Below, in pieces: positions 26,405-34,082 of a stretch of DNA of 64,000 nt (its first letter is position 1; every line of letters begins with the position of its first letter). This stretch comes from Neorhizobium sp. NCHU2750. Lineage in GTDB: Bacteria; Pseudomonadota; Alphaproteobacteria; Rhizobiales; Rhizobiaceae. Position numbers and translations under genes: made by a program. A model generated the notes under the pieces. The model searched no databases. It saw nothing but the letters and a program-made list of their open reading frames with translations, and had not been told where the DNA came from. The stretch is from positions 2,542,001-2,606,000 of the forward strand of contig NZ_CP030827.1 of assembly GCF_003597675.1 (NCBI RefSeq), in the 5' to 3' direction.

Positions 26405-27550
26405 ATGTCCAAGCCGTTGACCATCGCCGATCTGAAGACAAAGGCCCGTCGCCGGGTACCGAAGATGTTCTTCGATTATGCCGATAGCGGCGCCTGGACG
26501 GAAGGCACCTACCGCGCCAACGAGGACGATTTTTCGAAGATCAAGCTGCGCCAGCGCGTGCTGGTCGATATGACCAACCGCTCGCTGTCGTCCACCATGG
26601 TCGGGCAGGACGTGGCCATGCCCGTCGCGCTGTCGCCGACCGGCCTGACCGGCATGCAGCATGCCGATGGCGAGATGCTGGCGGCAAAGGCTGCGGAAGA
26701 ATTCGGCGTGCCCTTCACCCTGTCGACCATGAGCATATGCTCGATCGAGGATGTGAAATCGGTAACCTCCAAACCCTTCTGGTTCCAGCTTTACGTGATG
26801 AAGGACCGCGGCTTCATCGAGCGGTTGATCGGCCGTGCCAAGGCCGCCGGCTGCTCTGCCCTCGTCGTCACCGCCGACCTGCAGATCCTGGGCCAGCGCC
26901 ACAAGGACCTGCGCAACGGCCTCTCCGCCCCGCCGAAATGGACGCTGAACAGCGCCCTGCAGCTTGCCACCAAGCCCTTCTGGTGCATGGAAATGCTGCA
27001 GACCAAGCGCCGCGGCTTCGGCAATATCGTCGGCCATGCCAGCAATGTCTCCGACCTCTCCTCGCTCTCGGCCTGGACCGCCGAACAGTTCGACCCGCGC
27101 CTTTCCTGGGACGATATCCGCTGGATCAAGGATCTGTGGGGCGGCAAGCTGATCATCAAGGGCATACTGGATGAGGAAGACGCTCGCGCCGCCGCCGATA
27201 CCGGCGCCGATGCGCTGATCGTCTCCAACCATGGCGGCCGCCAGCTCGACGGCGCCCCCTCCTCCATCTCCATGCTGCCGAAGATCGTCGAGGCCGTCGG
27301 TGATCGGCTCGAAGTGCATATGGATGGCGGCATCCGTTCCGGTCAGGACGTGCTGAAGGCCGTGGCACTCGGCGCCAAGGGCACCTATATCGGCCGCCCC
27401 TTCCTCTATGGCCTCGGTGCCATGGGCAAGGAGGGCGTGACGACGGCGCTCGACATCATCCGCAAGGAGATGGACATCACCATGGCGCTTTGCGGCAAGC
27501 GCGACATCAAGGATTGCGGCAAGAACATCATCGCCTCCTCGCCGTTCTGA
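26405..27550 (+). CDS. lldD: L-lactate dehydrogenase (FMN, quinone-linked)
   Basis: A 381-residue alpha-hydroxy-acid oxidising flavoprotein. It begins MSKPLTIADLKTKARRRVPK with FFDYADSGAWTEGTYRAN, the standard LldD opening. FMN and substrate residues appear in ALSPTGLTGMQHADGE, FQLYVMKDRGF, VVTADLQILGQRHKD, IVSNHGGRQLDGAPSS (active-site His and Arg) and MDGGIRSGQDVLKA. It oxidises L-lactate to pyruvate and feeds electrons to the membrane. AGGAGG lies about nine bases before the ATG. It seems monocistronic; no lactate permease or regulator is adjacent. A related 2-hydroxyacid substrate remains possible. Confidence 0.9.
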   Translation: MSKPLTIADLKTKARRRVPKMFFDYADSGAWTEGTYRANEDDFSKIKLRQRVLVDMTNRSLSSTMVGQDVAMPVALSPTGLTGMQHADGEMLAAKAAEEFGVPFTLSTMSICSIEDVKSVTSKPFWFQLYVMKDRGFIERLIGRAKAAGCSALVVTADLQILGQRHKDLRNGLSAPPKWTLNSALQLATKPFWCMEMLQTKRRGFGNIVGHASNVSDLSSLSAWTAEQFDPRLSWDDIRWIKDLWGGKLIIKGILDEEDARAAADTGADALIVSNHGGRQLDGAPSSISMLPKIVEAVGDRLEVHMDGGIRSGQDVLKAVALGAKGTYIGRPFLYGLGAMGKEGVTTALDIIRKEMDITMALCGKRDIKDCGKNIIASSPF

Positions 27551-27677
27551 TCTCCGAACACCTGCAAACCGGTTTACCGGGATGGAGCGGCGCCGCGAAT
27601 GGCACGCTCCCCTCGCGTCAGATCAGGCAGCGGGGCGCTCGGCCCTATCCTTTCATGCGCGTTCACGAGGCAACCGG

Positions 27678-28202
27678 ATGAACAAGGTTCTGATTGTCTT
27701 CACCGAAAGCCTGCTTGCCGATCTCGGCGAGCGCCCGGGACGCAACAAGCTCGAAAAGCAGAAGGCAGCAACGCCCCGGATCGCCCTGCAGGCAGTCCTC
27801 GCCCGCCTGTCGCGCGACATGCAGGGTAGCGCTGGCACAAGCCATCTGCGCGCGGATGTTCTCGAAGAACCAGTCAACACCCGCGCCTATTATCGGCCCG
27901 AAAGCCTGGCCGATCTGCTGGTGAATTTCAGGGCGTTGACCCGCATCCCGGCGAAGAGCAAATTCGCCGCAGAACAGCCGGAAGCCTATCTCGCAGTGTT
28001 TCACTACTCCCGGCTGGGCCTTTCCCTGCTGGCCGGCTATGTTGAACCGGGCGGACAACCGTGTCTGGTGATTTTGCGGGCGATGAACGATGCCCGGCTG
28101 TCAGGCCCCTTCGGCAAGATCACGACCTCGGCCTCCGAATTCGACAGCCATCTCAAGATCGTGATGGAAGCCGCCGCCGATGCCATTGCTCCGCACTCTT
28201 GA
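27678..28202 (+). CDS. Hypothetical protein
   Basis: A 174-residue soluble protein beginning MNKVLIVFTESLLADLGERP. I do not recognise a family. It has an alpha/beta look with no signal peptide or membrane segment. The middle LADLLVNFRALTRIPAKSKF and the end HLKIVMEAAADAIAPHS are the most structured parts. The ATG at 27678 was chosen because upstream codons are Arg-rich noise. It is 106 bp upstream of an XRE regulator on the same strand, but that regulator has its own promoter. Confidence 0.65.
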   Translation: MNKVLIVFTESLLADLGERPGRNKLEKQKAATPRIALQAVLARLSRDMQGSAGTSHLRADVLEEPVNTRAYYRPESLADLLVNFRALTRIPAKSKFAAEQPEAYLAVFHYSRLGLSLLAGYVEPGGQPCLVILRAMNDARLSGPFGKITTSASEFDSHLKIVMEAAADAIAPHS

Positions 28203-28212
28203 CCAACAGATC

Positions 28213-28284
28213 TGTTGTTTCAGACAACAACATCCACCTCTTGACACACACGGGACTTCACCCTACCTGTTGTGCTACAGAACA
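28213..28284 (+). promoter_or_regulatory. Promoter with two matched operators for the XRE gene
   Basis: A sigma-70-like promoter is visible: TTGACA at 28241-28246, a 17-base spacer and TACCTG at 28264-28269. Two dyads share the same geometry: TGTTGT-N5-ACAACA at 28213-28229, upstream of -35, and TGTTGT-N5-AGAACA at 28268-28284, overlapping -10. They are 55 bp apart, about five helical turns. This is a classical arrangement for repression with looping or cooperative binding, most simply by the XRE protein encoded just downstream. Confidence 0.65.
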
Positions 28285-28307
28285 ACGCTATCCGGATGGT
28301 GACCACC

Positions 28308-28694
28308 ATGCCTACGGTTTTGCAGAAAAAGAACGGCACTGCCGAGGAAAATCAGGAGATGGTGGCTGGCAAGGTCTCGGCGACGCCGGCTCGGGCGCGC
28401 TCCGTCTCGCTCGAAACCCCGAATATCGAAGTGTTGGGCGACAAGGACCGCAAGGAGGTCCTGACGCTGGCGGGCAAGGAAATCGCCTCGACCATCGGCT
28501 CGCGCGTTCTGCGCGCCATGCTGGCGGAAAGCGGCATGTCGATGCGTGAAGTGGCGCGCCGGTCGGGTTTCGACGTCTCGCTTCTCTCCAACATCGCCAA
28601 GGGCAAGCGCACATCCGGCCCTGAGCTCTGGACGCTGGTTGCGCTCGCCGAGGCGATGGGTATGGACCTTGATCTGCACTTCTCCAAGCGATGA
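28308..28694 (+). CDS. XRE-family DNA-binding protein (probable autorepressor)
   Basis: A 128-residue protein. A Cro/CI-type helix-turn-helix covers about residues 68-120 (VLRAMLAESGMSMREVARRS, then GFDVSLLSNIAKGKRTSGPE), and a flexible N-terminal extension precedes it. I chose the ATG at 28308 because GGATGG lies eight bases upstream; an ATG at 28296 is also possible, and a GTG at 28272 would fall inside the promoter. Two matched inverted repeats flank the promoter, which fits autoregulation. The stop overlaps the next start (ATGA), so it is co-translated with a small membrane protein. Confidence 0.8.
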   Translation: MPTVLQKKNGTAEENQEMVAGKVSATPARARSVSLETPNIEVLGDKDRKEVLTLAGKEIASTIGSRVLRAMLAESGMSMREVARRSGFDVSLLSNIAKGKRTSGPELWTLVALAEAMGMDLDLHFSKR

Positions 28695-28993
28695 ACAGGC
28701 TCGACGTCGTTCTGATGCTGTCGACGCTTCTGGTGGCGGTCCCGACGGTGCGCGCCGCCTATCGCATTCTGCTGGCCAGATGGAAGAGCGACCGGGCAGA
28801 ACGCAAGGAGGCAGCAATGCCGTCACTTGCCCCACAACAGCGTCAGACCGCGAAAGTCGAAATCGACCTCCTGAGAAATCAGGCCGGTGACCTGATAGAA
28901 TTCAGCACCCTGGTTCCCACATGGGCAGTCTGCTTTGGGCTGCTCGGCATGTTTCTGAACATCATAGCCCGCGCCATTCCTTTTTTCGGATAG
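28691..28993 (+). CDS. Small membrane protein coupled to XRE regulator
   Basis: A 100-residue protein with an N-terminal hydrophobic segment (LDVVLMLSTLLVAVPTVRAA), a charged middle (WKSDRAERKEA), and a second hydrophobic segment at the C-terminus (TWAVCFGLLGMFLNIIARAI). It is probably a two-pass or hairpin membrane protein. It overlaps the XRE stop codon by four bases, so production is tied to the regulator. No family was recognised. Possible roles include a membrane effector held in check by the regulator or an accessory sensor; neither is shown by sequence. Confidence 0.7.
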   Translation: MNRLDVVLMLSTLLVAVPTVRAAYRILLARWKSDRAERKEAAMPSLAPQQRQTAKVEIDLLRNQAGDLIEFSTLVPTWAVCFGLLGMFLNIIARAIPFFG

Positions 28994-29082
28994 ATCGCAC
29001 AGTCCTCTGCACGACGATGGCGATCGGCAAGGCATGCCGGCGTCCGCCGGAATACCGTCAGCTCACGTTCAGGCTCTAGCCC

Positions 29083-30051
29083 TCATTCGGCCGGCTTGAC
29101 CGCTGCCGGCTTTGCGGCGGCGGGCTTTGCCGTTTCCGATTTCGCCGTTTCCGCCTTGGCGGCCTTCGGCTTGGCAGCCTTGGCCCTGCGGGCGGCCTTC
29201 ACCACCGGGCGCGCCGCCTTCAGCATCCGCTTGGCGGCCTTTGCCTGGTCGTTCATCATTTCGATCTGCACCTGCTGGATTTCCGTCAGCCGTTCCCACT
29301 GGCGGTTGAGCAGATGGTCGACCTTTTCATGCAGGTGCCTTATTTCCAGCTCGGCCTTGAGGTTGACCTTGTAGTCGTTGAGCGCCCTCAGGCGATCCTT
29401 GGCCTCCTGCCGGCGCTGGCTCATCATGATCACCGGCGCCTGGAAGGCGGCAATCGTCGACAGCACGAGATTGAGCAGGATGAACGGATAGGCATCGAAG
29501 GCTTCCTGCTGCCCGAGGATGATATTGGCACCCATCCAGATGGCGAGGAAGGCGAAGAAGCCGATGATGAAGGTCCAGCTTCCGCCGAAGATCGCGACGC
29601 CATCGGCGACACGGTCACCAAAGCTGCGGTGGTCGTCATATTCGTCCTCGACATTCTCCGCCAGCGTGTCATGCGTCCTGAGGCTCTCGACGACTTCGTC
29701 CTCGAGCGAGGATAGCTCGCCGCGTTCGTCCTTCAGAAGCTCCGAAATATAACGGCCGCGGATATCGTCGACGGTCCGGCGATTGACGTAATCGTCGGCA
29801 TGCAGGTTCGGATGCTGGTTTCTTAGATAGTCGACCAGTGCCGGTCGCAGGTCGTCGACGCGGATCGCATCCTTGCGCTTCAGCTGCGCGCCGGTCACCG
29901 CATCGACCAGCCGCACCGACTTAGCCTTGGCCTGCTCGATACTCTCGGAATAGGCGTCCATCTCCACGGCAGCGGTTTCGCCATTGCCGGTGTCGAAATC
30001 GACGATCTTGTAGTCGTCTTCGTCATCGAGGGTGATGGTGTCATTGCTCAT
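29083..30051 (-). CDS. DUF1003 membrane protein with Ala/Lys-rich tail
   Basis: A 322-residue protein. A soluble acidic N-terminal part (about 1-130) leads to the DUF1003 core with two membrane segments (TFIIGFFAFLAIWMGANIIL and YPFILLNLVLSTIAAFQAPV). A coiled-coil-like charged region follows (MMSQRRQEAKDRLRALNDYK). The last 50 residues repeat AAKPK/ETAKP/AAAKP motifs, resembling histone H1-like tails. The ATG at 30051 follows GGAGG with seven bases spacing. DUF1003 proteins are widespread but functionally unassigned; the lysine-rich tail suggests interaction with nucleic acid or another acidic surface. Confidence 0.85.
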   Translation of the reverse strand: MSNDTITLDDEDDYKIVDFDTGNGETAAVEMDAYSESIEQAKAKSVRLVDAVTGAQLKRKDAIRVDDLRPALVDYLRNQHPNLHADDYVNRRTVDDIRGRYISELLKDERGELSSLEDEVVESLRTHDTLAENVEDEYDDHRSFGDRVADGVAIFGGSWTFIIGFFAFLAIWMGANIILGQQEAFDAYPFILLNLVLSTIAAFQAPVIMMSQRRQEAKDRLRALNDYKVNLKAELEIRHLHEKVDHLLNRQWERLTEIQQVQIEMMNDQAKAAKRMLKAARPVVKAARRAKAAKPKAAKAETAKSETAKPAAAKPAAVKPAE

Positions 30052-30307
30052 GCCAAGGCCTCCATGGATCGGCGGGCTGGTGCCATCGCCGTTGAAGCAT
30101 CGCGGTAGAAACTCTTTTTGTTCGAGAGCACCCGCGTCATCTGGCAGGAATGGACATCGCGGCGATGAGTGAGCGCGCCGAGACAACGACCAAAGACTTG
30201 GCCAATTTAAAGGCATGCAATGGCGAATTCGGGGGCTGCGCGCAATCGTCGCGATCCGGCGCCCGATGCCGACAATTGCTGCCATCCGCTCACCCGCGGT
30301 AAACCGC

Positions 30308-31075
30308 TCAGCCGCACCAGCCGTTTTTGCCCGCACCGGGGCGCTTGGCCAGCCCCTCATTGACCAGAATATCGGAAAGCGAGCGGCCATTGCGGGTAAT
30401 GTCGCGCAGCTCATGGCCATCGACCTCGGCATCATTGCCCTTCCAGCTCACCAGATCGAACGGGCCGGAATCGAGAAAGGCACGCACCCTGAGCTTGGCG
30501 TCGCTCGCCTTGATCCGTTCCGCCTCGCAATGCGGCTTGTTGATATCCGGCACCTCGACGCCGACCAGCCTTATCTTCTGGCCATGGACGACGAAACGGT
30601 CGGCGGTCACGACGCAATCGTCCTGCTTGGCCGAACCGCACAGGAAGAATTTCGCCTGATAGGCACCGGCCATTGCCTCGGCCGATTTCGGCGTGGCGGC
30701 AGACAATGCGGCCACCTCGATCCCCGGCTTGCCGACCGGCGCCGGCGGAATGATCGCCGCCGTTCGCGTCTGGTCGGGCGGCCCGACGGGACGCGGCGGC
30801 ACGGGCGTCGGCAGGCGGAAGACGGTGCCTTCCTGCTGCGGCTTTGCGGCAGCCGTCCGCTCATGCTCGCGCTCGCGGACAGCCGTATGCTCCGGCTTCT
30901 CCGCCGTCAGCCTGGCGACGAACCGGCGGGCCGGGGCGAAATTGTCGTAAGCCGCGATCCCGCCACCGACGGCCACCAGCGCCACCATCCACGGCAGGAG
31001 CGAGGAGCCCGACCGTGCAGGTGCACGCTTGGTGCTCTTGCGTTTCGTTCCGGTTTTCGCGCGCGCTTGGGCCAT
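30308..31075 (-). CDS. Membrane-anchored thermonuclease-like protein
   Basis: A 255-residue protein with a basic N-terminus (KTGTKRKSTKRAPARSG), a single membrane segment (LLPWMVALVAVGGGIAAYDN) and a Pro-rich linker. The C-terminal domain resembles staphylococcal nuclease: VVTADRFVVHGQKIRLVGVE, then VPDINKPHC. That domain also has GHELRDITRNGRSLSDILVN and ends GKNGWC. The IRLVGVEVPD strand-turn matches the SNase beta-barrel, but not all catalytic Arg/Glu positions can be confirmed by eye. AGGAG lies nine bases before the ATG at 31075. No partner gene is evident; it precedes an unrelated region of 256 bp without genes (30052-30307). Confidence 0.75.
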   Translation of the reverse strand: MAQARAKTGTKRKSTKRAPARSGSSLLPWMVALVAVGGGIAAYDNFAPARRFVARLTAEKPEHTAVREREHERTAAAKPQQEGTVFRLPTPVPPRPVGPPDQTRTAAIIPPAPVGKPGIEVAALSAATPKSAEAMAGAYQAKFFLCGSAKQDDCVVTADRFVVHGQKIRLVGVEVPDINKPHCEAERIKASDAKLRVRAFLDSGPFDLVSWKGNDAEVDGHELRDITRNGRSLSDILVNEGLAKRPGAGKNGWCG

Positions 31076-31145
31076 GGAATCATCTCCTGTCAGTTCAGAC
31101 GGGAGTATCGTGGCCAAGCCTTGCGGAATGGTTTCCGACTGGATT

Positions 31146-31412
31146 TCAGTAGTGGAAACGGCATTGGAGAATGACAAGCATCTGACGTTCTCCCTGCCCT
31201 TCGACATAGTAGATCAATCGATGTTCCTGCGATATCCGCCGGGACCATGTCCCTTTCAGCTGGCCTCGCAGAGGCTCCGGTTTTCCCAGCCCCTCAAAAG
31301 GATGTCGCATCGTATCTCGCAAAACTTCATTCACTCTCGCGAGCATCTTTCTGTCGTGGTCTTGCCAGTAAAGATAGTCTTCCCATCCGCGTCCGTTCCA
31401 GACCAGCAACAT
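31146..31412 (-). CDS. yoeB: YoeB-family mRNA interferase toxin
   Basis: An 88-residue ribosome-dependent RNase of the RelE superfamily. The residues needed in E. coli YoeB are in place: Glu46 (GKPEPL), Arg65 (SQEHRLIYY) and the C-terminal His87-Tyr88 (CRFHY). It begins nine bases after the antitoxin stop, so the two are one transcript. It would cleave translated mRNA when the antitoxin is degraded. Confidence 0.93.
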   Translation of the reverse strand: MLLVWNGRGWEDYLYWQDHDRKMLARVNEVLRDTMRHPFEGLGKPEPLRGQLKGTWSRRISQEHRLIYYVEGQGERQMLVILQCRFHY

Positions 31413-31421
31413 AACAGGATG

Positions 31422-31685
31422 TCACTCCTCAGGGTCGATCAGATCATGATAGACGAGATTTTCACCTGCTTTGGCTTCAGCCAGCGCATCCATCAGTCGC
31501 GTGGCATTGGCCGGTGTCGACATCAGGTGAAGCGTCTCCATCATTCCCTCATATTCATCCTTGTCGATCAGGATGACAGAGGGCTTGTCCCGCCTCATGA
31601 TCTCGACGGCGGTGCGGTCATTGGAAACCTCGTCCAGCAAGCTGGCGAGTTCTTGACGAGCTTGGGAAAACATCACCGTGCGCAT
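31422..31685 (-). CDS. yefM: YefM/Phd-family antitoxin
   Basis: An 87-residue antitoxin. The N-terminal Phd/YefM DNA-binding domain contains FSQARQELASLLDEVSNDRT and VEIMRRDKPSVILIDKDEYE. The acidic C-terminus (LMDALAEAKAGENLVYHDLI) wraps the toxin in the family. It lies first in the operon and should repress it together with YoeB; a long palindrome immediately upstream (31700-31725) is the expected operator. Confidence 0.93.
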   Translation of the reverse strand: MRTVMFSQARQELASLLDEVSNDRTAVEIMRRDKPSVILIDKDEYEGMMETLHLMSTPANATRLMDALAEAKAGENLVYHDLIDPEE

Positions 31686-31699
31686 ACAGACCTCCGATA

Positions 31700-31725
31700 G
31701 ACATGTACGATATATAGTACATGTC
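31700..31725. promoter_or_regulatory. YefM-YoeB operator palindrome
   Basis: Nine-base perfect arms GACATGTAC and GTACATGTC enclose GATATATA, 14 bases before the yefM start codon. The TGTAC half-site resembles the TGTACA core used by the E. coli YefM-YoeB repressor, and the AT-rich centre could contain the -10 element. Confidence 0.75.
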
Positions 31726-31755
31726 CGAAAATCTGTCCATTGAGGAACAGAACCC

Positions 31756-32502
31756 TCACACCCGCCCGGTCGCCAGCGGCTTGGCCCATCCGGGCCGGCC
31801 GTTCTTCACCGCCAGCCTCGACATTGCCATATGGTCATAGGCGACATTGCGGAAGGTCGGCACGAAACCCTTTTCGGTTTTCTCGATGACCGCATAGCTC
31901 GCCATCGCATGGCCGGTTTCCACCGTGTGATAGACCGGCGCATCGTCGAAATAGGCGGGGCAGCCGACGCTGCCGGGATTGACGATCAGCCGCCCGTCTT
32001 CGAGCGTCACCATGCGGGCGATATGGCTGTGGCCGCACAGGATCAGCGGCTGCGCGATGCCGGAAGCCAGAGCCTCGATCTCGTCCTGCGGCCGGATCGT
32101 CACATGGCCCTGCGCCGAGACCGTCTCCAGCCAGTAGAGATTGTCGTCCTTCGGCGTCGCATGGCAGACGAACACCTCCTCGCGCCAGACCATGCTGAAT
32201 TGAAGCTTGCGCAGCCAGTCGAAATGCCGCGGCGCCAGCTGCCGATGGGCGATCAGGTCGGAACCCTGCAACTGATCGGCATCGCTCTCGATCAGGTAGC
32301 GGTCATGATTGCCGCGCACCGTCTGCGACCCCGTCATGTCCATCAAAAGCAGCAGATCGCCGGTGCGATCGGCCTCCAGCGGCCCGCTGAAACAGTCGCC
32401 GAGATTGACGATGTCGCGAATGCCGAGTGCAGCGATATCATCAAGCACCGCCTGAAGTGCCGCGCAATTCCCGTGAATATCGGCGATGACAGCAAACCGC
32501 AT
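31756..32502 (-). CDS. Metallophosphoesterase family protein
   Basis: A 248-residue calcineurin-like phosphoesterase of the YfcE/MJ0936 type. Metal ligands appear in order: FAVIADIHGN (Asp-His), NLGDCFSGP (Asp), TVRGNHDRYL (Asn-His), CHATPKDD (His) and CGHSHI with NPGSVG (final His pair). Its ATG shares one base with the uraH stop codon (TGATG), so it is translationally coupled as the last gene of the ureide operon. A phosphoesterase in this pathway is unexpected; it may act on an unrelated phosphate ester or cyclic nucleotide, or just be carried along. Confidence 0.88.
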   Translation of the reverse strand: MRFAVIADIHGNCAALQAVLDDIAALGIRDIVNLGDCFSGPLEADRTGDLLLLMDMTGSQTVRGNHDRYLIESDADQLQGSDLIAHRQLAPRHFDWLRKLQFSMVWREEVFVCHATPKDDNLYWLETVSAQGHVTIRPQDEIEALASGIAQPLILCGHSHIARMVTLEDGRLIVNPGSVGCPAYFDDAPVYHTVETGHAMASYAVIEKTEKGFVPTFRNVAYDHMAMSRLAVKNGRPGWAKPLATGRV

Positions 32503-32858
32503 CAGCTGCCCCTGTAGGTGGAATAGCTGTAGGGCGAAAGAAGCAGCGGCACATGGTAATGCGCGCTGACGTCAGAAATGCCGAAACGCAGCGGGATGAC
32601 ATCGAGGAAAGCCGGATCGGTGAGCGTAACGCCGCTCTGCCGCAGATAATCGCCGGCATGGAAGACAAGCTCATAGGTTCCGGCGATGAAACTGTCGCCG
32701 ATCAAAATCGGCCCGCCATCGACGCGCCCGTCTGCATTGGTCGTCACCGTCTTGATCATCGCTCGCCCGTCGCCGTCGATCCTGTAGAGATCGATCTTCA
32801 GCCCTTCGGCCGGCTTGCCGGTGGCCGTATCGAGCACATGGGTAGTAAGGCCGGTCAT
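32502..32858 (-). CDS. uraH: 5-hydroxyisourate hydrolase
   Basis: A 118-residue transthyretin-like enzyme that hydrolyses 5-hydroxyisourate, the unstable product of PuuD, to OHCU. The N-terminal [14 protein letters not shown] contains the conserved His, GRVDGGPIL the Arg region, and the C-terminus ends in the diagnostic YRGS tetrapeptide. The start overlaps the allA stop by four bases and the stop overlaps the phosphoesterase start by one base. Confidence 0.96.
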   Translation of the reverse strand: MTGLTTHVLDTATGKPAEGLKIDLYRIDGDGRAMIKTVTTNADGRVDGGPILIGDSFIAGTYELVFHAGDYLRQSGVTLTDPAFLDVIPLRFGISDVSAHYHVPLLLSPYSYSTYRGS

Positions 32859-33388
32859 GGCTTGGGCTCCGTGATATCGGGGGTGGCGATCATGTAGGGT
32901 GTATCGAAGAAGAACTCTTCGAGATTGGCAGCGGTATTGTCCCGGTCAACGACGAGAAAATCGCTGACCGCGCCGAGCGCCATCAGCGGATGGTGCCAGA
33001 CATTGGGGAAATAATTCACACCCTGACCGGCAGCCGCAAGGAATATTTTCGGCCGCCCCGGCCCGCCCTCTTCGTCATCCGACACACCGACGAGAAACGG
33101 CCGCCCCGAAAGCGGCACGAAACTCTGGCTGCCGAAAGGATGCCGCTCCATCATCCCGACCTCATAGGGAAACTGCCGCTGCTGGCCGCGGAAGATATTG
33201 AAGATCAGCCGCTCCGGCTCGCCGACCACAACCGGCTCGGCCAGGCCGTGATAGCGCTCCGTCGTGCCGTTGTTGATCAACCGCATCGTCGTGGGATCGG
33301 CCTCGATGACATCGCCATAGGGAGCGAAGGCGGATTTGCTGAGGGGCAGGATCGGGAGGAAATCGGTCAATTCATTCGCCTTGCGCAT
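32855..33388 (-). CDS. allA: Ureidoglycolate lyase
   Basis: A 177-residue cupin-fold enzyme that splits ureidoglycolate to glyoxylate and urea. Family features are [20 protein letters not shown] near the start, [20 protein letters not shown] in the middle, and [17 protein letters not shown] and FLVVDRDN near the end. The ATG at 33388 was chosen; it lies 17 bases inside the end of hepT. Coupled translation from an upstream toxin gene is odd for a catabolic enzyme. An in-frame ATG ten codons further upstream is possible but deeper inside hepT. Confidence 0.92.
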   Translation of the reverse strand: MRKANELTDFLPILPLSKSAFAPYGDVIEADPTTMRLINNGTTERYHGLAEPVVVGEPERLIFNIFRGQQRQFPYEVGMMERHPFGSQSFVPLSGRPFLVGVSDDEEGGPGRPKIFLAAAGQGVNYFPNVWHHPLMALGAVSDFLVVDRDNTAANLEEFFFDTPYMIATPDITEPKP

Positions 33389-33731
33389 GCCAGTCGACAA
33401 CAGTCTGAAGTTTCTCAAGAAATTCGGGAATGGCCACCTGCACCGTTTCCCACACGATGCCGAGATCTATCTCGAAATAGCCATGTGCGATGCGATTGCG
33501 GAGCCCCTGTATCTGCGACCATGGGACCTCCGGGTGATCTGCAAGAAACTCGGGATTTTCCCTGGCCATTCGAACGACGGCCTCGCCGAGCATGAGGATG
33601 CTCATCCCGACGCCACGTTGCACAAGCAGGTTATCCAGGAATGCTTCGCGGTCCATGCCCTGAACAAACCTGCACGCATCCGCGCCGGCACTATGCATCT
33701 GATGGAGATACAGACGTGTCCTGTCCTTCAT
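33372..33731 (-). CDS. hepT: HepT-type HEPN ribonuclease toxin
   Basis: A 119-residue helical HEPN protein. The catalytic Rx4HxY motif is present as Arg78, His83 and Tyr85 in GLRNRIAHGYFEI. In the HepT/MntA system the toxin cleaves RNA, and the partner nucleotidyltransferase neutralises it by adding AMP units to the motif Tyr. The start overlaps the mntA stop by four bases and the end overlaps the allA start, so the pair is wedged into the ureide operon. All key residues are intact, so it should be functional. Confidence 0.92.
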   Translation of the reverse strand: MKDRTRLYLHQMHSAGADACRFVQGMDREAFLDNLLVQRGVGMSILMLGEAVVRMARENPEFLADHPEVPWSQIQGLRNRIAHGYFEIDLGIVWETVQVAIPEFLEKLQTVVDWHAQGE

Positions 33732-34021
33732 AGAGGCTTGGCCTCGGAAAGCACGCGCGATCTGATCATTTCCGGCAAGTCACCCGGCGTCAGCAGATCC
33801 ACCTTGATGCCGGCGAACATCTGCTCGAGTTCATATTGAAGTCCACCGAGACTGAAAAGCGTACTCCCCGGCAGCGCATCGACCAGAATGTCGATATCGC
33901 TGTCCGGCCCATCCTCGCCGCGTGCCACCGAACCGAAAACGCGCGGGTTCGCCGCATTGAAGCGTCTTGTCGCTTCGCGGATCGCCTCCCGGTTCCTTTC
34001 AAGCACTTCCGATGGTCGCAT
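33728..34021 (-). CDS. mntA: MntA-type minimal nucleotidyltransferase antitoxin
   Basis: A 97-residue nucleotidyltransferase domain. The catalytic motif GSx10DxD is complete: Gly30-Ser31 (VFGSVARG) and Asp42, Asp44 (DSDIDILVD). A third acidic residue lies in KVDLLTPGD. It would AMPylate and silence the adjacent HepT toxin. The ATG at 34021 was chosen because GGAG lies about eight bases upstream; an ATG two codons earlier is too close to that site. It follows uraD by 61 bases, which leaves room for its own promoter. Confidence 0.9.
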   Translation of the reverse strand: MRPSEVLERNREAIREATRRFNAANPRVFGSVARGEDGPDSDIDILVDALPGSTLFSLGGLQYELEQMFAGIKVDLLTPGDLPEMIRSRVLSEAKPL

Positions 34022-34082
34022 CGGCATCACTCCTGCTCCCACCACTATAGGCGAGAGCACCACACGAGGAAAGCAGACACCC

